64,000 nt of DNA. Source: Coriobacteriia bacterium (GTDB lineage: Bacteria > Actinomycetota > Coriobacteriia > Coriobacteriales > UMGS124). Made by a program: the position numbers and the translations under genes. The DNA is taken from NCBI GenBank assembly GCA_018368455.1, contig JAGZEG010000009.1, forward strand, positions 62,001-126,000, written 5' to 3'. This document shows, in pieces, positions 50,370 to 59,530 of this stretch (position 1 is the stretch's first letter; every line of letters begins with the position of its first letter). The notes below the pieces were generated by a model, which made no database searches, was not told where the DNA came from, and was given only the letters and a program-made list of their open reading frames with translations.

Positions 50370-51806
50370 ATGCTGCAGACGACGCAGGGCGCGACGCCCT
50401 CGGCTTCCACGCGCGACTTCGAGCGCGTGCACTTCATCGGGATAGGCGGCGCCGGCATGAGCGGCATCGCCCTGGTGCTGCACCAGCGCGGCTACACGGT
50501 GAGCGGCTCGGATCTCAAGCAGTCGCGCTACACCCGTCCGCTTGTGCGCGACGGCCTCGACGTGACGATTGGGCACCGGGCCGAGACCATCGATCGTGTG
50601 AAGCCCGACGTCGTCGTCATCTCAAGCGCTATCCCCGAGACGAACCCCGAGCTCATGCGTGCTCGCGAGCTGGGCATCGACGTGTGGCCGCGTGCCAAGA
50701 TGCTGTCGTACCTGTCGCGTGGCGCTGTCACGATCGCCGTGGCGGGCACGCACGGCAAGACGACGACGTCCTCGCTGACGGCCACGATGCTCGATAAGCT
50801 CGGCAAGTCGCCGACGTTTCTCATCGGCGGTATCATCGACGGCTACGAGGTCAACGGCAACAACGGCGACGGCCCGTACTTCGTGGCTGAGGCTGACGAG
50901 AGCGACGGGTCATTCCTGTTCCTCGACCCCAACTACGTCATCGTCACGAACATCGAGGCAGACCACCTGGACCACTACGGCACGCTCGAGGCCATCGGGG
51001 AGACGTTCTGCAAGCTCATGGCGTCCATCCCCGAGGACGGCGCCCTCATCGTCTGCGGCGAGAACCCGCGCGTGCCTGAGTTGGCGCGCTCGTGTGACCG
51101 CCGCGTCATCACGTACGGCTTCGGTCCGGAGAACGACGTCGTGTGCGCACTCAAGGACGACGCGCCGGGCGAGAACCGCTTCTCGGTCACGCTGCCGAGC
51201 GGTCTGACGTGCGAGCTGCACCTCGACCACAACCCGGGCGCGCACAACGCGCTGAACGCGACGGCGGTCATGGCGCTTGGCGACGCGCTGGGGCTCGACG
51301 CCCAAGCGTGCGCCGAGGCCCTATCGAGCTTTGCCGGCGTGCACCGCCGCTTCGAGACCGTCGGTGAACAGGACGGCATCCGCGTCATCGACGACTACGG
51401 CCATCACCCCACTGAGATCGCCGCGACGCTCAAGGCGGCGCGTCAGTTGGGGCGTGCCAAGGTGCATGTCGTGTTCCAGCCGCACCGCTACTCGCGCACG
51501 CAGATGCTGGCGGGCCAGTTCGGCCCGGCGTTCGCCGATGCGGACGACGTCGTTGTCATGGACGTGTTCTCCGCTGGCGAGATGCCCATCCCCGGCGTGT
51601 CCGGCCGCACGGTTGCCGCCGAGATCGAGCAGGCAAACCCCGGCAAGCCCGTCACGTGCATTACGAACCGCCGCGAGCTCATCGAGCACCTGCTTTCCCA
51701 CGTCTCCTCCGGCGAGCTTGTCATGACGATGGGCGCGGGCGACGTCACGCTCATCGGCCCGTCCTACCTGGATGCGCTGCGCCAGCGCTCCGGAAGCGCC
51801 CGCTAG
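50370..51806 (+). CDS. murC: UDP-N-acetylmuramate--L-alanine ligase
   Basis: MurC adds L-alanine to UDP-MurNAc. The 478-residue product has HFIGIGGAGMSGIALVL, SGSDLKQS, AVAGTHGKTTTSSLTATML, NIEADHLDHYG, PGAHNALNATAVMALG and VIDDYGHHPTEIAATLKAAR. ATG 50370 has GGAAGGGAG upstream. It follows murG after 111 bases. Confidence 0.96.
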   Translation: MLQTTQGATPSASTRDFERVHFIGIGGAGMSGIALVLHQRGYTVSGSDLKQSRYTRPLVRDGLDVTIGHRAETIDRVKPDVVVISSAIPETNPELMRARELGIDVWPRAKMLSYLSRGAVTIAVAGTHGKTTTSSLTATMLDKLGKSPTFLIGGIIDGYEVNGNNGDGPYFVAEADESDGSFLFLDPNYVIVTNIEADHLDHYGTLEAIGETFCKLMASIPEDGALIVCGENPRVPELARSCDRRVITYGFGPENDVVCALKDDAPGENRFSVTLPSGLTCELHLDHNPGAHNALNATAVMALGDALGLDAQACAEALSSFAGVHRRFETVGEQDGIRVIDDYGHHPTEIAATLKAARQLGRAKVHVVFQPHRYSRTQMLAGQFGPAFADADDVVVMDVFSAGEMPIPGVSGRTVAAEIEQANPGKPVTCITNRRELIEHLLSHVSSGELVMTMGAGDVTLIGPSYLDALRQRSGSAR

Positions 51807-51833
51807 GGCACCTCGGGGCGAGGAGCGGCCGCG

Positions 51834-52769
51834 ATGAGCGTCTCGGATGCATACGCCCGCCTGTCGGGCGCCATAGCCGGCGGCGTCGTCGCGCAGGAGC
51901 GCATGGCGCGCCACACGTCGCTGCGCACGGGCGGGCCGGCGTCGCTGTTCGTGACGTGCGACTCGTACGGCTCGCTGCGCCTGGCGACGGATGTCCTGCG
52001 CGAGGAGGGCGTGCCGTGGGTCATCATGGGCCGCGGGTGCAGCGTCATCGCCTCGGACGAGGGCTACGACGGCGCCGTCATCACGCTCGGCCGCGAGTTC
52101 CGTCGCTTCCTGTTCGACGACGAGGAGCGCATGCACGTCGGCGCGGCGACCATGTTGCAGCGCGTCGTGCAGGAGGCGTTCACGCGCGGCCTCGCGGGGC
52201 TCGAGTTTGCGGTGGGCATTCCCGGCACCGTCGGGGGCGCCGTGTCGATGAACGCGACGGACGGCGAGCGATATCTGGGCCAGCTCGTCGACGAGGTCGT
52301 GACGTTTCGCCCGGGCGAAGGCCTCGTGCGCTACGAGGGCTCCGAGATCGGGTGGTACCGCAGCTGCTCGGACATCCCGCCCCGTGAGATCGTCCTCGAG
52401 GTGGGCCTTCAGCTGACGGGGGGCGAGGCGGACCGTGCGAAACGCGCCATGGAGGGCGCGCTGGCCCGGCGTCGCGAGCGCTCTCCGCTGGGGAAGGTGA
52501 CGGCGGGCGCCATATTCGCCGACCCGGCCGACCCCTGCCCCGACGGCGTCGTGCGCACGGCGGCCGAGCTCATCGAGGGCTGCGGCTGCGCGGGCCTCAC
52601 GCGGGGGCGGGCCCAGGTGTCGCCCGGCGGCGCCAACCATGTCGTGAACCTCGGTGGCGCGACGGCCGCCGACGTTTCTCGGCTCATCGTGACCGTACTC
52701 TCTAAGGTGAGGCAGCGCTATGGCATCGAACTCAGGCCGGAGATCAAGTTCCTCGGCTTCCCGTCCTAG
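51834..52769 (+). CDS. murB: UDP-N-acetylenolpyruvoylglucosamine reductase
   Basis: MurB reduces the enolpyruvyl group to make UDP-MurNAc with FAD and NADPH. The 311-residue product has HTSLRTGGPASLFVTC, WVIMGRGCSVIASDEGY, GLEFAVGIPGTVGGAVSMNA, a WYRSC block with the substrate arginine, KVTAGAIFADP in place of the usual GSIFKNP, and the catalytic Glu near ELRPEIKFLG. It starts 27 bases after murC, and its last 50 bases overlap ftsQ in another frame. Confidence 0.93.
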   Translation: MSVSDAYARLSGAIAGGVVAQERMARHTSLRTGGPASLFVTCDSYGSLRLATDVLREEGVPWVIMGRGCSVIASDEGYDGAVITLGREFRRFLFDDEERMHVGAATMLQRVVQEAFTRGLAGLEFAVGIPGTVGGAVSMNATDGERYLGQLVDEVVTFRPGEGLVRYEGSEIGWYRSCSDIPPREIVLEVGLQLTGGEADRAKRAMEGALARRRERSPLGKVTAGAIFADPADPCPDGVVRTAAELIEGCGCAGLTRGRAQVSPGGANHVVNLGGATAADVSRLIVTVLSKVRQRYGIELRPEIKFLGFPS

Positions 52770-53793
52770 GGAGGCGTCCGCGCACACGGACGCGCTCCGC
52801 TCGGGCGCGGGCGATGCCGGCGCGCGTCCACGCTCCTCGTCGGGGCGTCCTTCGTCGTCTCGACGCCGGTCGCAGGCGGGCTCGTCCGCCTGGTCGGGCG
52901 TCACGACCGTGCGTCCGGAGGCGTTCGAGTCGAGCCCGTACGACGCCCGCCCCTCCGCGCGCGGCGGTCGTGCCGGTCGGGGGCGCCGGGAGGTCAACCC
53001 GCGCACGGCCGTCTACAACCGAACGGTGCGCGGCCTCGTGCTGAGCGTCGTGCTCATCGCGACGGTGCTCGTTCTCTATCTCGTCGTCATGTACTCCCCG
53101 CTGTTCATGATCCGCACGATAGAGGCGACGCCGACGGAGCACGTCACGAGCCAAGCCATCTCCGAGCTCGCCGCCGTCCCCGAGGGCTCGACGCTGTTCA
53201 ACGTCAGCGAGCACGACATCATTGAGCGCATCGAGAAGAACCCCTGGGTCGCGTCGGTCAGCGTCACGCGGCAGTTCCCCAGTCAGCTCACCATTACGGT
53301 CACGGAGCGCACGCGCGCCGCCCTCGTCATGATGAGCAGCGGCCTGGAGGCGTGGTGGATCTCGTCTGACGGCCACTGGCTCGAGCCGTACGCCATGCAA
53401 GAGGCCACGGCGGACAACGGTGTCGCGTCCCCTTCCGACCAGGCACGCCAGGCGGCCAGCGCCGCCGGGCTCGTGTTCGTGGGCGACGTTGCGGCGACGG
53501 TCGTCCCCCAGGCGGGCACCGTCTGCGCGGACGCCGCCGTGCAAGGCGTGCTGTCGTACTGCACGACGTTCTCCGACGACATGCGCTCGCGCATCGCCTC
53601 GGCCACGGCGGCGAGCACCCAGAGCATCTCGTTCGTCCTGACGGACGGCGTCGAAGTCTCTGTGGGCGCGCCGGTGGACATCGAGTCGAAGGAACGCGTC
53701 ATACTCCAGCTGCTGAGCGAGCACGCTGGTCAGGTCACGTACATCAACGTCCGTACGCCGGCGACGCCGTCCTGGCGCGGACTCGACGGGTAG
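52720..53793 (+). CDS. ftsQ: FtsQ/DivIB-type division protein
   Basis: The 357-residue bitopic protein has a long Ser/Arg-rich cytoplasmic N-terminus (about 1-105), one membrane span (VRGLVLSVVLIATVLVLYLV) and an outer POTRA domain (FMIRTIEATPTEHVTSQAIS, then IEKNPWVASVSVTRQFPSQL). This is the FtsQ pattern, and it lies between murB and ftsZ as in other Actinobacteria. ATG 52720 lies 50 bases inside murB. FtsQ scaffolds FtsL and other division proteins. Confidence 0.9.
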   Translation: MASNSGRRSSSSASRPREASAHTDALRSGAGDAGARPRSSSGRPSSSRRRSQAGSSAWSGVTTVRPEAFESSPYDARPSARGGRAGRGRREVNPRTAVYNRTVRGLVLSVVLIATVLVLYLVVMYSPLFMIRTIEATPTEHVTSQAISELAAVPEGSTLFNVSEHDIIERIEKNPWVASVSVTRQFPSQLTITVTERTRAALVMMSSGLEAWWISSDGHWLEPYAMQEATADNGVASPSDQARQAASAAGLVFVGDVAATVVPQAGTVCADAAVQGVLSYCTTFSDDMRSRIASATAASTQSISFVLTDGVEVSVGAPVDIESKERVILQLLSEHAGQVTYINVRTPATPSWRGLDG

Positions 53794-54040
53794 GGCGGCC
53801 GATGTGCCTCGCGTGGCGGGGCGGTGAAGTCTCCCACAACATGGGGCCTGCACCTGCAGATTCGTTGACAAGTCTCATCTCGCTGTGCAACCATAAGGCG
53901 TTTAGCAGGACATATAACGTTGAAGTGAACGGTTAGATAAACGCCCCAGTCTCGACGGCTCCCTCAGGGTTTTCGCCGGGCGGCGGGAGGTCCGGGTGCC
54001 CGGCGGGCACGGTCAGCGGCAGCAACGGAGGTCACAGACG
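53794..54040 (+). promoter_or_regulatory. ftsZ upstream region with candidate promoter
   Basis: A consensus TTGACA is at 53865-53870, and the following A+T-rich 80 bases contain CATAAG (53892) and TATAAC (53913), though spacing to the TTGACA is not ideal. This is the only sizeable A+T-rich gap within the cluster after mraZ, so ftsZ probably has its own promoter. Confidence 0.4.
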
Positions 54041-55165
54041 ATGTACGACGTGCAGGGCGACGGCTCCAACTACATGGCAGTCATCAAGGTCGTAGGCGTG
54101 GGCGGCGGTGGCGGCAACGCCGTGAACCGCATGATCGAGGCCGGTGTCCAGGGCGTCGAGTTTGTCGCCATCAACACCGACGCGCAGGCGCTCATCGTCT
54201 CCGACGCCGACACGAAGGTGCACATCGGCACCGACCTCACGAAGGGCCTGGGCGCTGGCGCCAACCCCGAGGTGGGCCAGTCGGCCGCCGAGGAGAGCCG
54301 CGACCAGATCAAGGCCGCACTCGAGGGCGCTGACATGGTGTTCATTACGGCGGGCGAGGGCGGCGGCACCGGCACGGGCGCCGCGCCGGTCGTGGCCGAC
54401 ATCGCAAAGAACGACGTGGGCGCGCTGACGGTCGGCGTCGTCACGAAGCCGTTCGTGTTCGAGGGCGCCGTGCGCCGTCGCAACGCGCTCGAGGGCATCA
54501 AGCACCTCACGGAGAACGTCGACACGCTCATCACGATCCCCAACGATCGCCTGCTCGACGTCGCCGACAAGAAGCTGTCGTTCATGGACGCGTTCACGAT
54601 GGCTGACGAGGTTCTGCGTCAGGGTATCCAGGGCATCACGGACCTCATCACGGTGCCTGGCCTCATCAACCTCGACTTCGCTGACGTTCGCACGATCATG
54701 AGCGACGCGGGCACGGCCATGATGGGCATCGGCGTTGGCACGGGCGACAACCGCGCCACGGACGCCGCCAACGAGGCCATCTCCTCGCGTCTGCTCGAGT
54801 CCTCGCTCGACGGCGCCGACCGCGTGCTGCTCTCCATCGCCGGCGGCCCCGACCTGGGCCTGCACGAGGTGTCCGACGCCGCGAGCATCGTTGCCAACGC
54901 CGTGTCGCCCGACGTCAACCTCATCTTCGGCACCGTCATCGACGAGAACCTGGGCGACACCGTGCGCATCACGGTCATCGCCACGGGCTTCGGCGACGCC
55001 TCGGACCAGTCGAAGCTCGACCTGGACGGCGCTGGCCAGCAGCGCCCGTTCGGCGGCTTCGGCGCGCCGCGCCAGGGCTCTGCCGCCGCTCAGCCGAGCC
55101 GTCCTGCCGCCCCGGCGAACGACTCGTTCGACATCCCGGACTTCCTGAAGCGCAGCAAGTTCTAA
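54041..55165 (+). CDS. ftsZ: Cell division protein FtsZ
   Basis: FtsZ is the tubulin-like GTPase of the division ring. The 374-residue product has VVGVGGGGGNAVNRMIEAGV, the GTP-binding EGGGTGTGAAPVVADIA, RLLDVADKKLSFMDAFTMAD and the C-terminal partner-binding peptide DIPDFLKRSKF, where SepF binds in bacteria without FtsA. ATG 54041 has GGAGGTC upstream. No ftsA precedes it, as in Actinobacteria; sepF lies downstream. Confidence 0.98.
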   Translation: MYDVQGDGSNYMAVIKVVGVGGGGGNAVNRMIEAGVQGVEFVAINTDAQALIVSDADTKVHIGTDLTKGLGAGANPEVGQSAAEESRDQIKAALEGADMVFITAGEGGGTGTGAAPVVADIAKNDVGALTVGVVTKPFVFEGAVRRRNALEGIKHLTENVDTLITIPNDRLLDVADKKLSFMDAFTMADEVLRQGIQGITDLITVPGLINLDFADVRTIMSDAGTAMMGIGVGTGDNRATDAANEAISSRLLESSLDGADRVLLSIAGGPDLGLHEVSDAASIVANAVSPDVNLIFGTVIDENLGDTVRITVIATGFGDASDQSKLDLDGAGQQRPFGGFGAPRQGSAAAQPSRPAAPANDSFDIPDFLKRSKF

Positions 55166-55220
55166 GCGCGCCAGGAGGGGCCGCTCCGCGCGGCATCGCA
55201 CGACAAAAAAGGAGCTTCTC

Positions 55221-56066
55221 GTGTCCAAGGTCATTCCCCAGACACCGGAGCGCCTCGTGAACAACGGCGTGGCCCTGGTAACCGATCGCAGCGCGGCGGG
55301 TACTGGGGTCACGTTCTGTTTCTCGGAGCGCCTCGGCGGCGTGTCGCCCGTGCCGTACGCCTCTCTCAACATGGGTGGAAGCACGCAGGACGACCCTGCC
55401 AACGTGCGCGAAAACCGCAGGCGCCTGCTAGCTGCCCTGGGCGCAGAAGACCTGCTCGATGCCATCGTACGGCCGGGGCAGGTGCACGGCTGCGACGTGG
55501 CGCGCATCACCGACGCTGCCGCACCTGTGCCCGACTGGGTGCGCACGAGCTGCGATGCCGTCGTGTGCACGGTGCCGAACGTCGTGCCGCTGCTCGTGTT
55601 TGCCGACTGCGTACCCGTCGTGCTCGTGGCACCCGGGGGCTTCGCCGTGGCGCATTCCGGCTGGCGTGGCACGTACGGGGAGATAGCGCGCGTCGCGGCA
55701 CGGGCTCTCGTCGAGGAGGCGCGTTGCGCTCCGGAGGACGTGGCGGCCTACATCGGGCCGCACATCTCTGCGGCGTCCTACGAGGTGTCCGAGGAGCTTG
55801 CCACCCAGTTCGCGGATCGTTTCGGCTCGGGCGTCATCCCGACGCCGCGCCACCTCGACCTCACGGCGTGCATCCGTGCGTCGCTGAGGGGCGTCGGCGT
55901 GCCGGAGGAGCGCGTTGTCGACTGCAACCTGGACACGTACACGCTTACGGACCGGTTCTTCTCACATCGCGCCGAGCACGGTCTGACCGGGCGGCACGGC
56001 GCGCTGGCGTTCATGCGTCCTGGCGTCGCCCATGCGACGGCGCCTGCGGACGGGGAGAGGAGATAG
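55221..56066 (+). CDS. pgeF: YfiH/PgeF family multicopper-oxidase-fold protein (LACC1 family)
   Basis: The 281-residue product has GGVSPVPYASLNMGGSTQDD, RPGQVHGCDVARITDA, DAVVCTVPNVVPLLVFADCV, HSGWRGTYGEIARVAARA, AYIGPHISAASYEV and a final GRHGALAFM. This family acts on purine nucleosides or corrects UDP-MurNAc-L-Ser misproducts, which fits its place in a cell-wall cluster. The start is GTG 55221 with AAAAAAGGAG upstream. It is 55 bases after ftsZ and 6 bases before yggS. Confidence 0.9.
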   Translation: MSKVIPQTPERLVNNGVALVTDRSAAGTGVTFCFSERLGGVSPVPYASLNMGGSTQDDPANVRENRRRLLAALGAEDLLDAIVRPGQVHGCDVARITDAAAPVPDWVRTSCDAVVCTVPNVVPLLVFADCVPVVLVAPGGFAVAHSGWRGTYGEIARVAARALVEEARCAPEDVAAYIGPHISAASYEVSEELATQFADRFGSGVIPTPRHLDLTACIRASLRGVGVPEERVVDCNLDTYTLTDRFFSHRAEHGLTGRHGALAFMRPGVAHATAPADGERR

Positions 56067-56072
56067 ACGACG

Positions 56073-56816
56073 ATGGCTTCCATACCTTACGACGAGTCCT
56101 ACTGCGAGCAGCTGCGCGAGCGCCGCGCGTGGATCATGGAGCACGTGGCGCATGCCGCGGAGGAGGCGGGCCGCGACCCGAAGAGCGTCACCGTCATGGC
56201 CGTCAGCAAGACGGTCGACGTGCCCGAGGTTGCGGCCGCCCGCGCGGCGGGCTGGACGTGCTTCGGCGAGAACCGCCCGCAGGAGCTCGAGCGCAAGCTG
56301 GCCCTGCTCGCCGACGACCCGTCGTTTGCCGACGTTTCGTTCCACATGATCGGCAACCTCCAGACGAACAAGATCAACCACGTGCTCGCCTGCTCGCCTG
56401 TGCTCGTGCACTCCATCGCTTCGCCCGAGCTCGCCCGCGCCGTGTCGCAGCGCGCCGTCGCGCGCGGCATGCGCCAGCCCGTGCTGCTCGAGGTCAACGT
56501 CTCGGGGGAGCAGAGCAAATCTGGCATGTCCGTTGCCGAGGTGCGTGCGAGCTTCGACGAGCTCGCCGCGCTGCCGGGCATCGAGGTGCGCGGCTTCATG
56601 ACCATGGCGCCGCGCTCGGAGCCGGCCGTGGCGCGCGCGACGTTTGCGGGACTGCGCGAGCTGCGCGACGAACTGTGCCTCACCTGCGAAAACGCTACGA
56701 AGCCCTCTGAGCTTTCAATGGGTATGAGCGAGGATTTCGAGGAGGCCGTCGCCCAGGGTGCTACCATTGTTCGACTGGGTCGCATCGCGTTCGACCCATC
56801 GTTTCCCGTGGACTGA
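56073..56816 (+). CDS. YggS-family pyridoxal-phosphate homeostasis protein
   Basis: The 247-residue product has the single-domain PLP barrel of the YggS/PROSC family: the PLP lysine in VMAVSKTVDVPEVAAA, FGENRPQELERKL, FHMIGNLQTNKINHVLA, VNVSGEQSKSGMS and LSMGMSEDFEEAVAQGATIV. These proteins bind PLP and keep its free level in check, and have no known catalysis. It is commonly found between ftsZ and sepF, as here. Confidence 0.95.
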   Translation: MASIPYDESYCEQLRERRAWIMEHVAHAAEEAGRDPKSVTVMAVSKTVDVPEVAAARAAGWTCFGENRPQELERKLALLADDPSFADVSFHMIGNLQTNKINHVLACSPVLVHSIASPELARAVSQRAVARGMRQPVLLEVNVSGEQSKSGMSVAEVRASFDELAALPGIEVRGFMTMAPRSEPAVARATFAGLRELRDELCLTCENATKPSELSMGMSEDFEEAVAQGATIVRLGRIAFDPSFPVD

Positions 56817-56858
56817 TGCCCCTGCGCACGTCGCAGCCATATACGCAAGGCAGGAGTA

Positions 56859-58202
56859 GTGAGTGACGTGGGCTTTCTCAATTCAGTGAAGTCGCACTTC
56901 AAGAACAGTGACGAAGCGGAGGAAGAGGAGTTCGAGCGCGCGTTTCGCGAGGGACGCTTCCCCGACGACGTCGATTTTGAGCCGCTGAGCAATACGGGCA
57001 ATTTCGTGGCTACGGGCGTTCAGCCCGAGGAACCGACGCTGCCCGATTCCGACGAGGGACTCGAGCGCATGGGCATGGGCACGGAGGTACTCCCGCCGGC
57101 TGCTCCTGCGTCCCAGGGCCAGTCCCAGCAGCACCCGCAGCAGGTGCCGCCCGAGCTGCAAGGCGCGACGTGGGCCCCGCAGGGCTACGGACAGCCCCGC
57201 GCTCCGCAGGCGGCCCCTGTCCCTGTCGGGCAGGCCGTGCGCCCCGCGCCCGTTACCGCTGCTCGTCCGGGCCAGCCCGGCCGTCCAGCCGGCGCCCCCC
57301 AGGGTCGCCCGCGGCCTGCGGCACCGAACCAGGGGAGGGCCCCGCAGGGCACGGGAGCCGTGGCCCCATACCTCTCGCAGAATGCTCCTGCGGGTTCCGC
57401 TGCGCCGCGCCCCCTGTCGAGCGAGGGCGGCGTGCAGGTGTTCGAGCGCGAGGGCGGGCGCAGTACGCGCACGACGCCGCCGCGCACGGAGCCGTTTGCC
57501 GACCGCTTGCGCGCTCGCGTCGCCGCGGCCAACGTCTCCGGTGTCATCGACGACGGCCTCGGGCGCTCCCATGCTGCAGTTGACGGCCCGTCCGTCACGG
57601 GCTCGGGCAAGGTCGTGCGCCCGTCCGGCCCAGCCCAGCCCCGGCGCGACATCGACGTGCGCAACGACGACCTCGAGGCCGAGCTCGCCGCGCGCCGTCG
57701 CGAGCGCCGCGCGTCCGCCTCGGCGCCCGCACGCTCCGACGCCCCCGCCCCGCGTCGCACGAGCGACTCGGCACGCTCGGCGGCGCCTGCATCGCGACGC
57801 CCGGCATCCGAACCGCTACCGCCGCGCGAGCGCCCCTCGTCGACGCCTGCTGCCGAGCATCGCCCTGCGCCTCAGCCTCGCCCCGCAGCTCCCGAGAGCG
57901 ACGCTGTCGAGCCGTTCAAGCTGCCCACGACGCCCATCGTGCTGCGTCCGCGCGTCTACGACGACGTGTCCCAGGTCGCGGCGGGCGTCATCTCGCACCA
58001 CCAGCCCGTCGTGCTCGTGCTGCGCGGCTCGTCGGCCGAGGTGGCCCGCCGCATCATGGATTTCTCGTTCGGGCTGTGCTGTGGCACGGGCGCGCAGATG
58101 GAGCAGCTCGACGACCGGGTATACGCCGTCATGCCCCGCGGCACCACCATCGGGGATCCCGACATCGCCGCCCTGCGACGCCAGGGCGTACTGAGAGGTT
58201 AA
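56859..58202 (+). CDS. sepF: SepF cell division protein with long disordered linker
   Basis: SepF anchors FtsZ to the membrane. The 447-residue product has a short N-terminal amphipathic segment (GFLNSVKSHF), an acidic stretch, a very long Pro/Gln/Ala/Arg-rich linker (about 60-345) and the SepF domain at the C-terminus (SQVAAGVISHHQPVVLVLRG, ARRIMDFSFGLCCGTGAQME). Typical SepF has about 150-220 residues, so the linker is unusual. Two GTG starts are possible: 56859, which is too near the GGAG, and 56868, which would give the family's usual MGFL start. It lacks a cognate ftsA, so it probably is the main FtsZ anchor. Confidence 0.93.
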   Translation: MSDVGFLNSVKSHFKNSDEAEEEEFERAFREGRFPDDVDFEPLSNTGNFVATGVQPEEPTLPDSDEGLERMGMGTEVLPPAAPASQGQSQQHPQQVPPELQGATWAPQGYGQPRAPQAAPVPVGQAVRPAPVTAARPGQPGRPAGAPQGRPRPAAPNQGRAPQGTGAVAPYLSQNAPAGSAAPRPLSSEGGVQVFEREGGRSTRTTPPRTEPFADRLRARVAAANVSGVIDDGLGRSHAAVDGPSVTGSGKVVRPSGPAQPRRDIDVRNDDLEAELAARRRERRASASAPARSDAPAPRRTSDSARSAAPASRRPASEPLPPRERPSSTPAAEHRPAPQPRPAAPESDAVEPFKLPTTPIVLRPRVYDDVSQVAAGVISHHQPVVLVLRGSSAEVARRIMDFSFGLCCGTGAQMEQLDDRVYAVMPRGTTIGDPDIAALRRQGVLRG

Positions 58203-58205
58203 CGC

Positions 58206-58466
58206 ATGCCCATGCTCCAGAACGCCCTGCTCACCGTCATCCAGTTCTACTCTGTGCTCATCCTGGTCTACTGCATCATGAGCTGGCTGCCGCGTGGCAC
58301 GTCGGGCATCATAGAGGATATCCGCAGCGTGCTCGCGTCGCTGTGCGAGCCCTACCTCGGGCTTTTTCGCCGAATCGTCCCGACTATCGGCATGATCGAC
58401 ATCTCGCCGATTATCGCGATTCTTGTGCTGCAAGTGCTCAGCTCCGTCATAGTAGCTATACTTTAG
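58206..58466 (+). CDS. YggT family membrane protein
   Basis: The 86-residue protein has two membrane spans (about 5-28 and 62-84) and the family pattern YCIMSWLPRG, CEPYLGLFRRIVPTIGMIDI and PIIAILVLQVL. Its function is not well defined. It follows sepF by 3 bases and precedes divIVA, the standard order in Gram-positive division clusters. Confidence 0.92.
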   Translation: MPMLQNALLTVIQFYSVLILVYCIMSWLPRGTSGIIEDIRSVLASLCEPYLGLFRRIVPTIGMIDISPIIAILVLQVLSSVIVAIL

Positions 58467-58562
58467 CAACCGACGCGCACCGCTCGTGCGCGAGCCGCCT
58501 GCGCGGATGTGCCGGGCAGTTCGGTGTGAGCCAGGCCTACAATTCGAGGAAGGTTACGTACC

Positions 58563-59261
58563 ATGCCCATTACGCCCGCAGACATTCAGCAGAAGACGTT
58601 CCCCGAGGCCCGTCGCGGCTACGACCCTGCGAAGGTCGACGAGTTCCTCGAGGAGATCTCGGGTGACATCGACGCGATGCTGCGCAAGATTGCCGACCTC
58701 AAGACGCGCCTGAACAACGCCGAGGCCAAGAACGCCGAGCTCGTCAACCAGCTCGACGCTGCGAAGGCCGCCGCCGCCAACGCGCAGTCCCAGGCTGCCG
58801 CTGCCGCTGCCGCCGTGCCCGCTCAGCCCATCCAGACGGGCAAGTCCAGCGCGTACGCCGCCACGGAGGAGCAGCTTTCTGCCGCCCTTATCGCCGCCCA
58901 GCAGACGGCCGAGCGCATCGTCAACGACGCCAAGAACAACGCCGAGCGCGTGCGCAGCGAGGCCGAGGGCCAGGCACGCAAGGTCATCCGCCAGGCGCTC
59001 GACGAGAAGCAGGCCGAGCTCGACGAGATCGAGCGCCTCAAGAAGTCGCGCGAGCAGTTCCGCGCCGACTACATGGCGCTCATCCAGAAGTTCATGGACG
59101 CTGCCCAGACGAACTTCCCGAGCGCGATGCTCTCTTCGGCGCCCTCTGGCTCCGAGGCCACGGCTGCTACGGTCATCCCGCGCAGCATGATGGCCGGCGG
59201 CCACGCCGCGACGCCCTACGGCGCCCAGATCGACGCCAGCTCCGTCGACGACCTCGACTAG
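58563..59261 (+). CDS. divIVA: DivIVA-family polar growth/division protein
   Basis: The 232-residue product starts PITPADIQQKTFPEARRGYD, with the conserved N-terminal membrane-binding domain (DPAKVDEFLEEISGDIDAM). Two coiled-coil stretches follow (about 40-65 and 100-185, as in IVNDAKNNAERVRSEAEGQA), separated by an Ala-rich linker. It marks curved or polar membrane and recruits growth or division proteins. GAGGAAGG precedes the ATG. It ends the cluster. Confidence 0.95.
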   Translation: MPITPADIQQKTFPEARRGYDPAKVDEFLEEISGDIDAMLRKIADLKTRLNNAEAKNAELVNQLDAAKAAAANAQSQAAAAAAAVPAQPIQTGKSSAYAATEEQLSAALIAAQQTAERIVNDAKNNAERVRSEAEGQARKVIRQALDEKQAELDEIERLKKSREQFRADYMALIQKFMDAAQTNFPSAMLSSAPSGSEATAATVIPRSMMAGGHAATPYGAQIDASSVDDLD

Positions 59262-59291
59262 GAGCTCGGCTCGCCCGCATACGCAACGCCA

Positions 59292-59327
59292 GGGGCGCCG
59301 CTTCCAAGAGGAGGCGGCGCCCCTTTT
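59292..59327 (+). terminator. Intrinsic terminator of the dcw cluster
   Basis: GGGGCGCCGC pairs with GCGGCGCCCC across a short loop (59292-59323), followed by TTTT. It lies 31 bases after the divIVA stop codon. Confidence 0.8.
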
Positions 59328-59360
59328 GCGTACGCTTGCGTTTGCAAGCGCCCCTACTCG

Positions 59361-59503
59361 TTTCCGGAAGTGCGAGCTAAACCATTTCTCTTTATTGCAC
59401 GCTATGCGCATTAAGCGACGGAAAGACGCCTGATTGTTGCCGAATGAGCGCCGTCCTCCGCAAAAGAGACTTTCCTCAGCTCGCACTTCCGGAAATGCGA
59501 GCT
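59361..59503. repeat. 143-bp element bounded by TTTCCGGAAGTGCGAGCT inverted repeats
   Basis: TTTCCGGAAGTGCGAGCT (59361-59378) and its exact reverse complement (59478-59495) face each other across 99 A+T-rich bases. The right end also runs on as a 26-bp near-palindrome (59478-59503, one mismatched pair). No gene lies inside. It could be a small mobile element or a pair of regulatory sites between divIVA and mntP. Confidence 0.55.
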
Positions 59504-59530
59504 GACGGCGAGCCGGCGCGGGCGCGCCCC

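Noticed and set aside
55412..55422. AAAACCGCAGG inside pgeF
   Set aside because: It is only 11 bases of the motif and falls in coding sequence for conserved residues, so it is probably chance.
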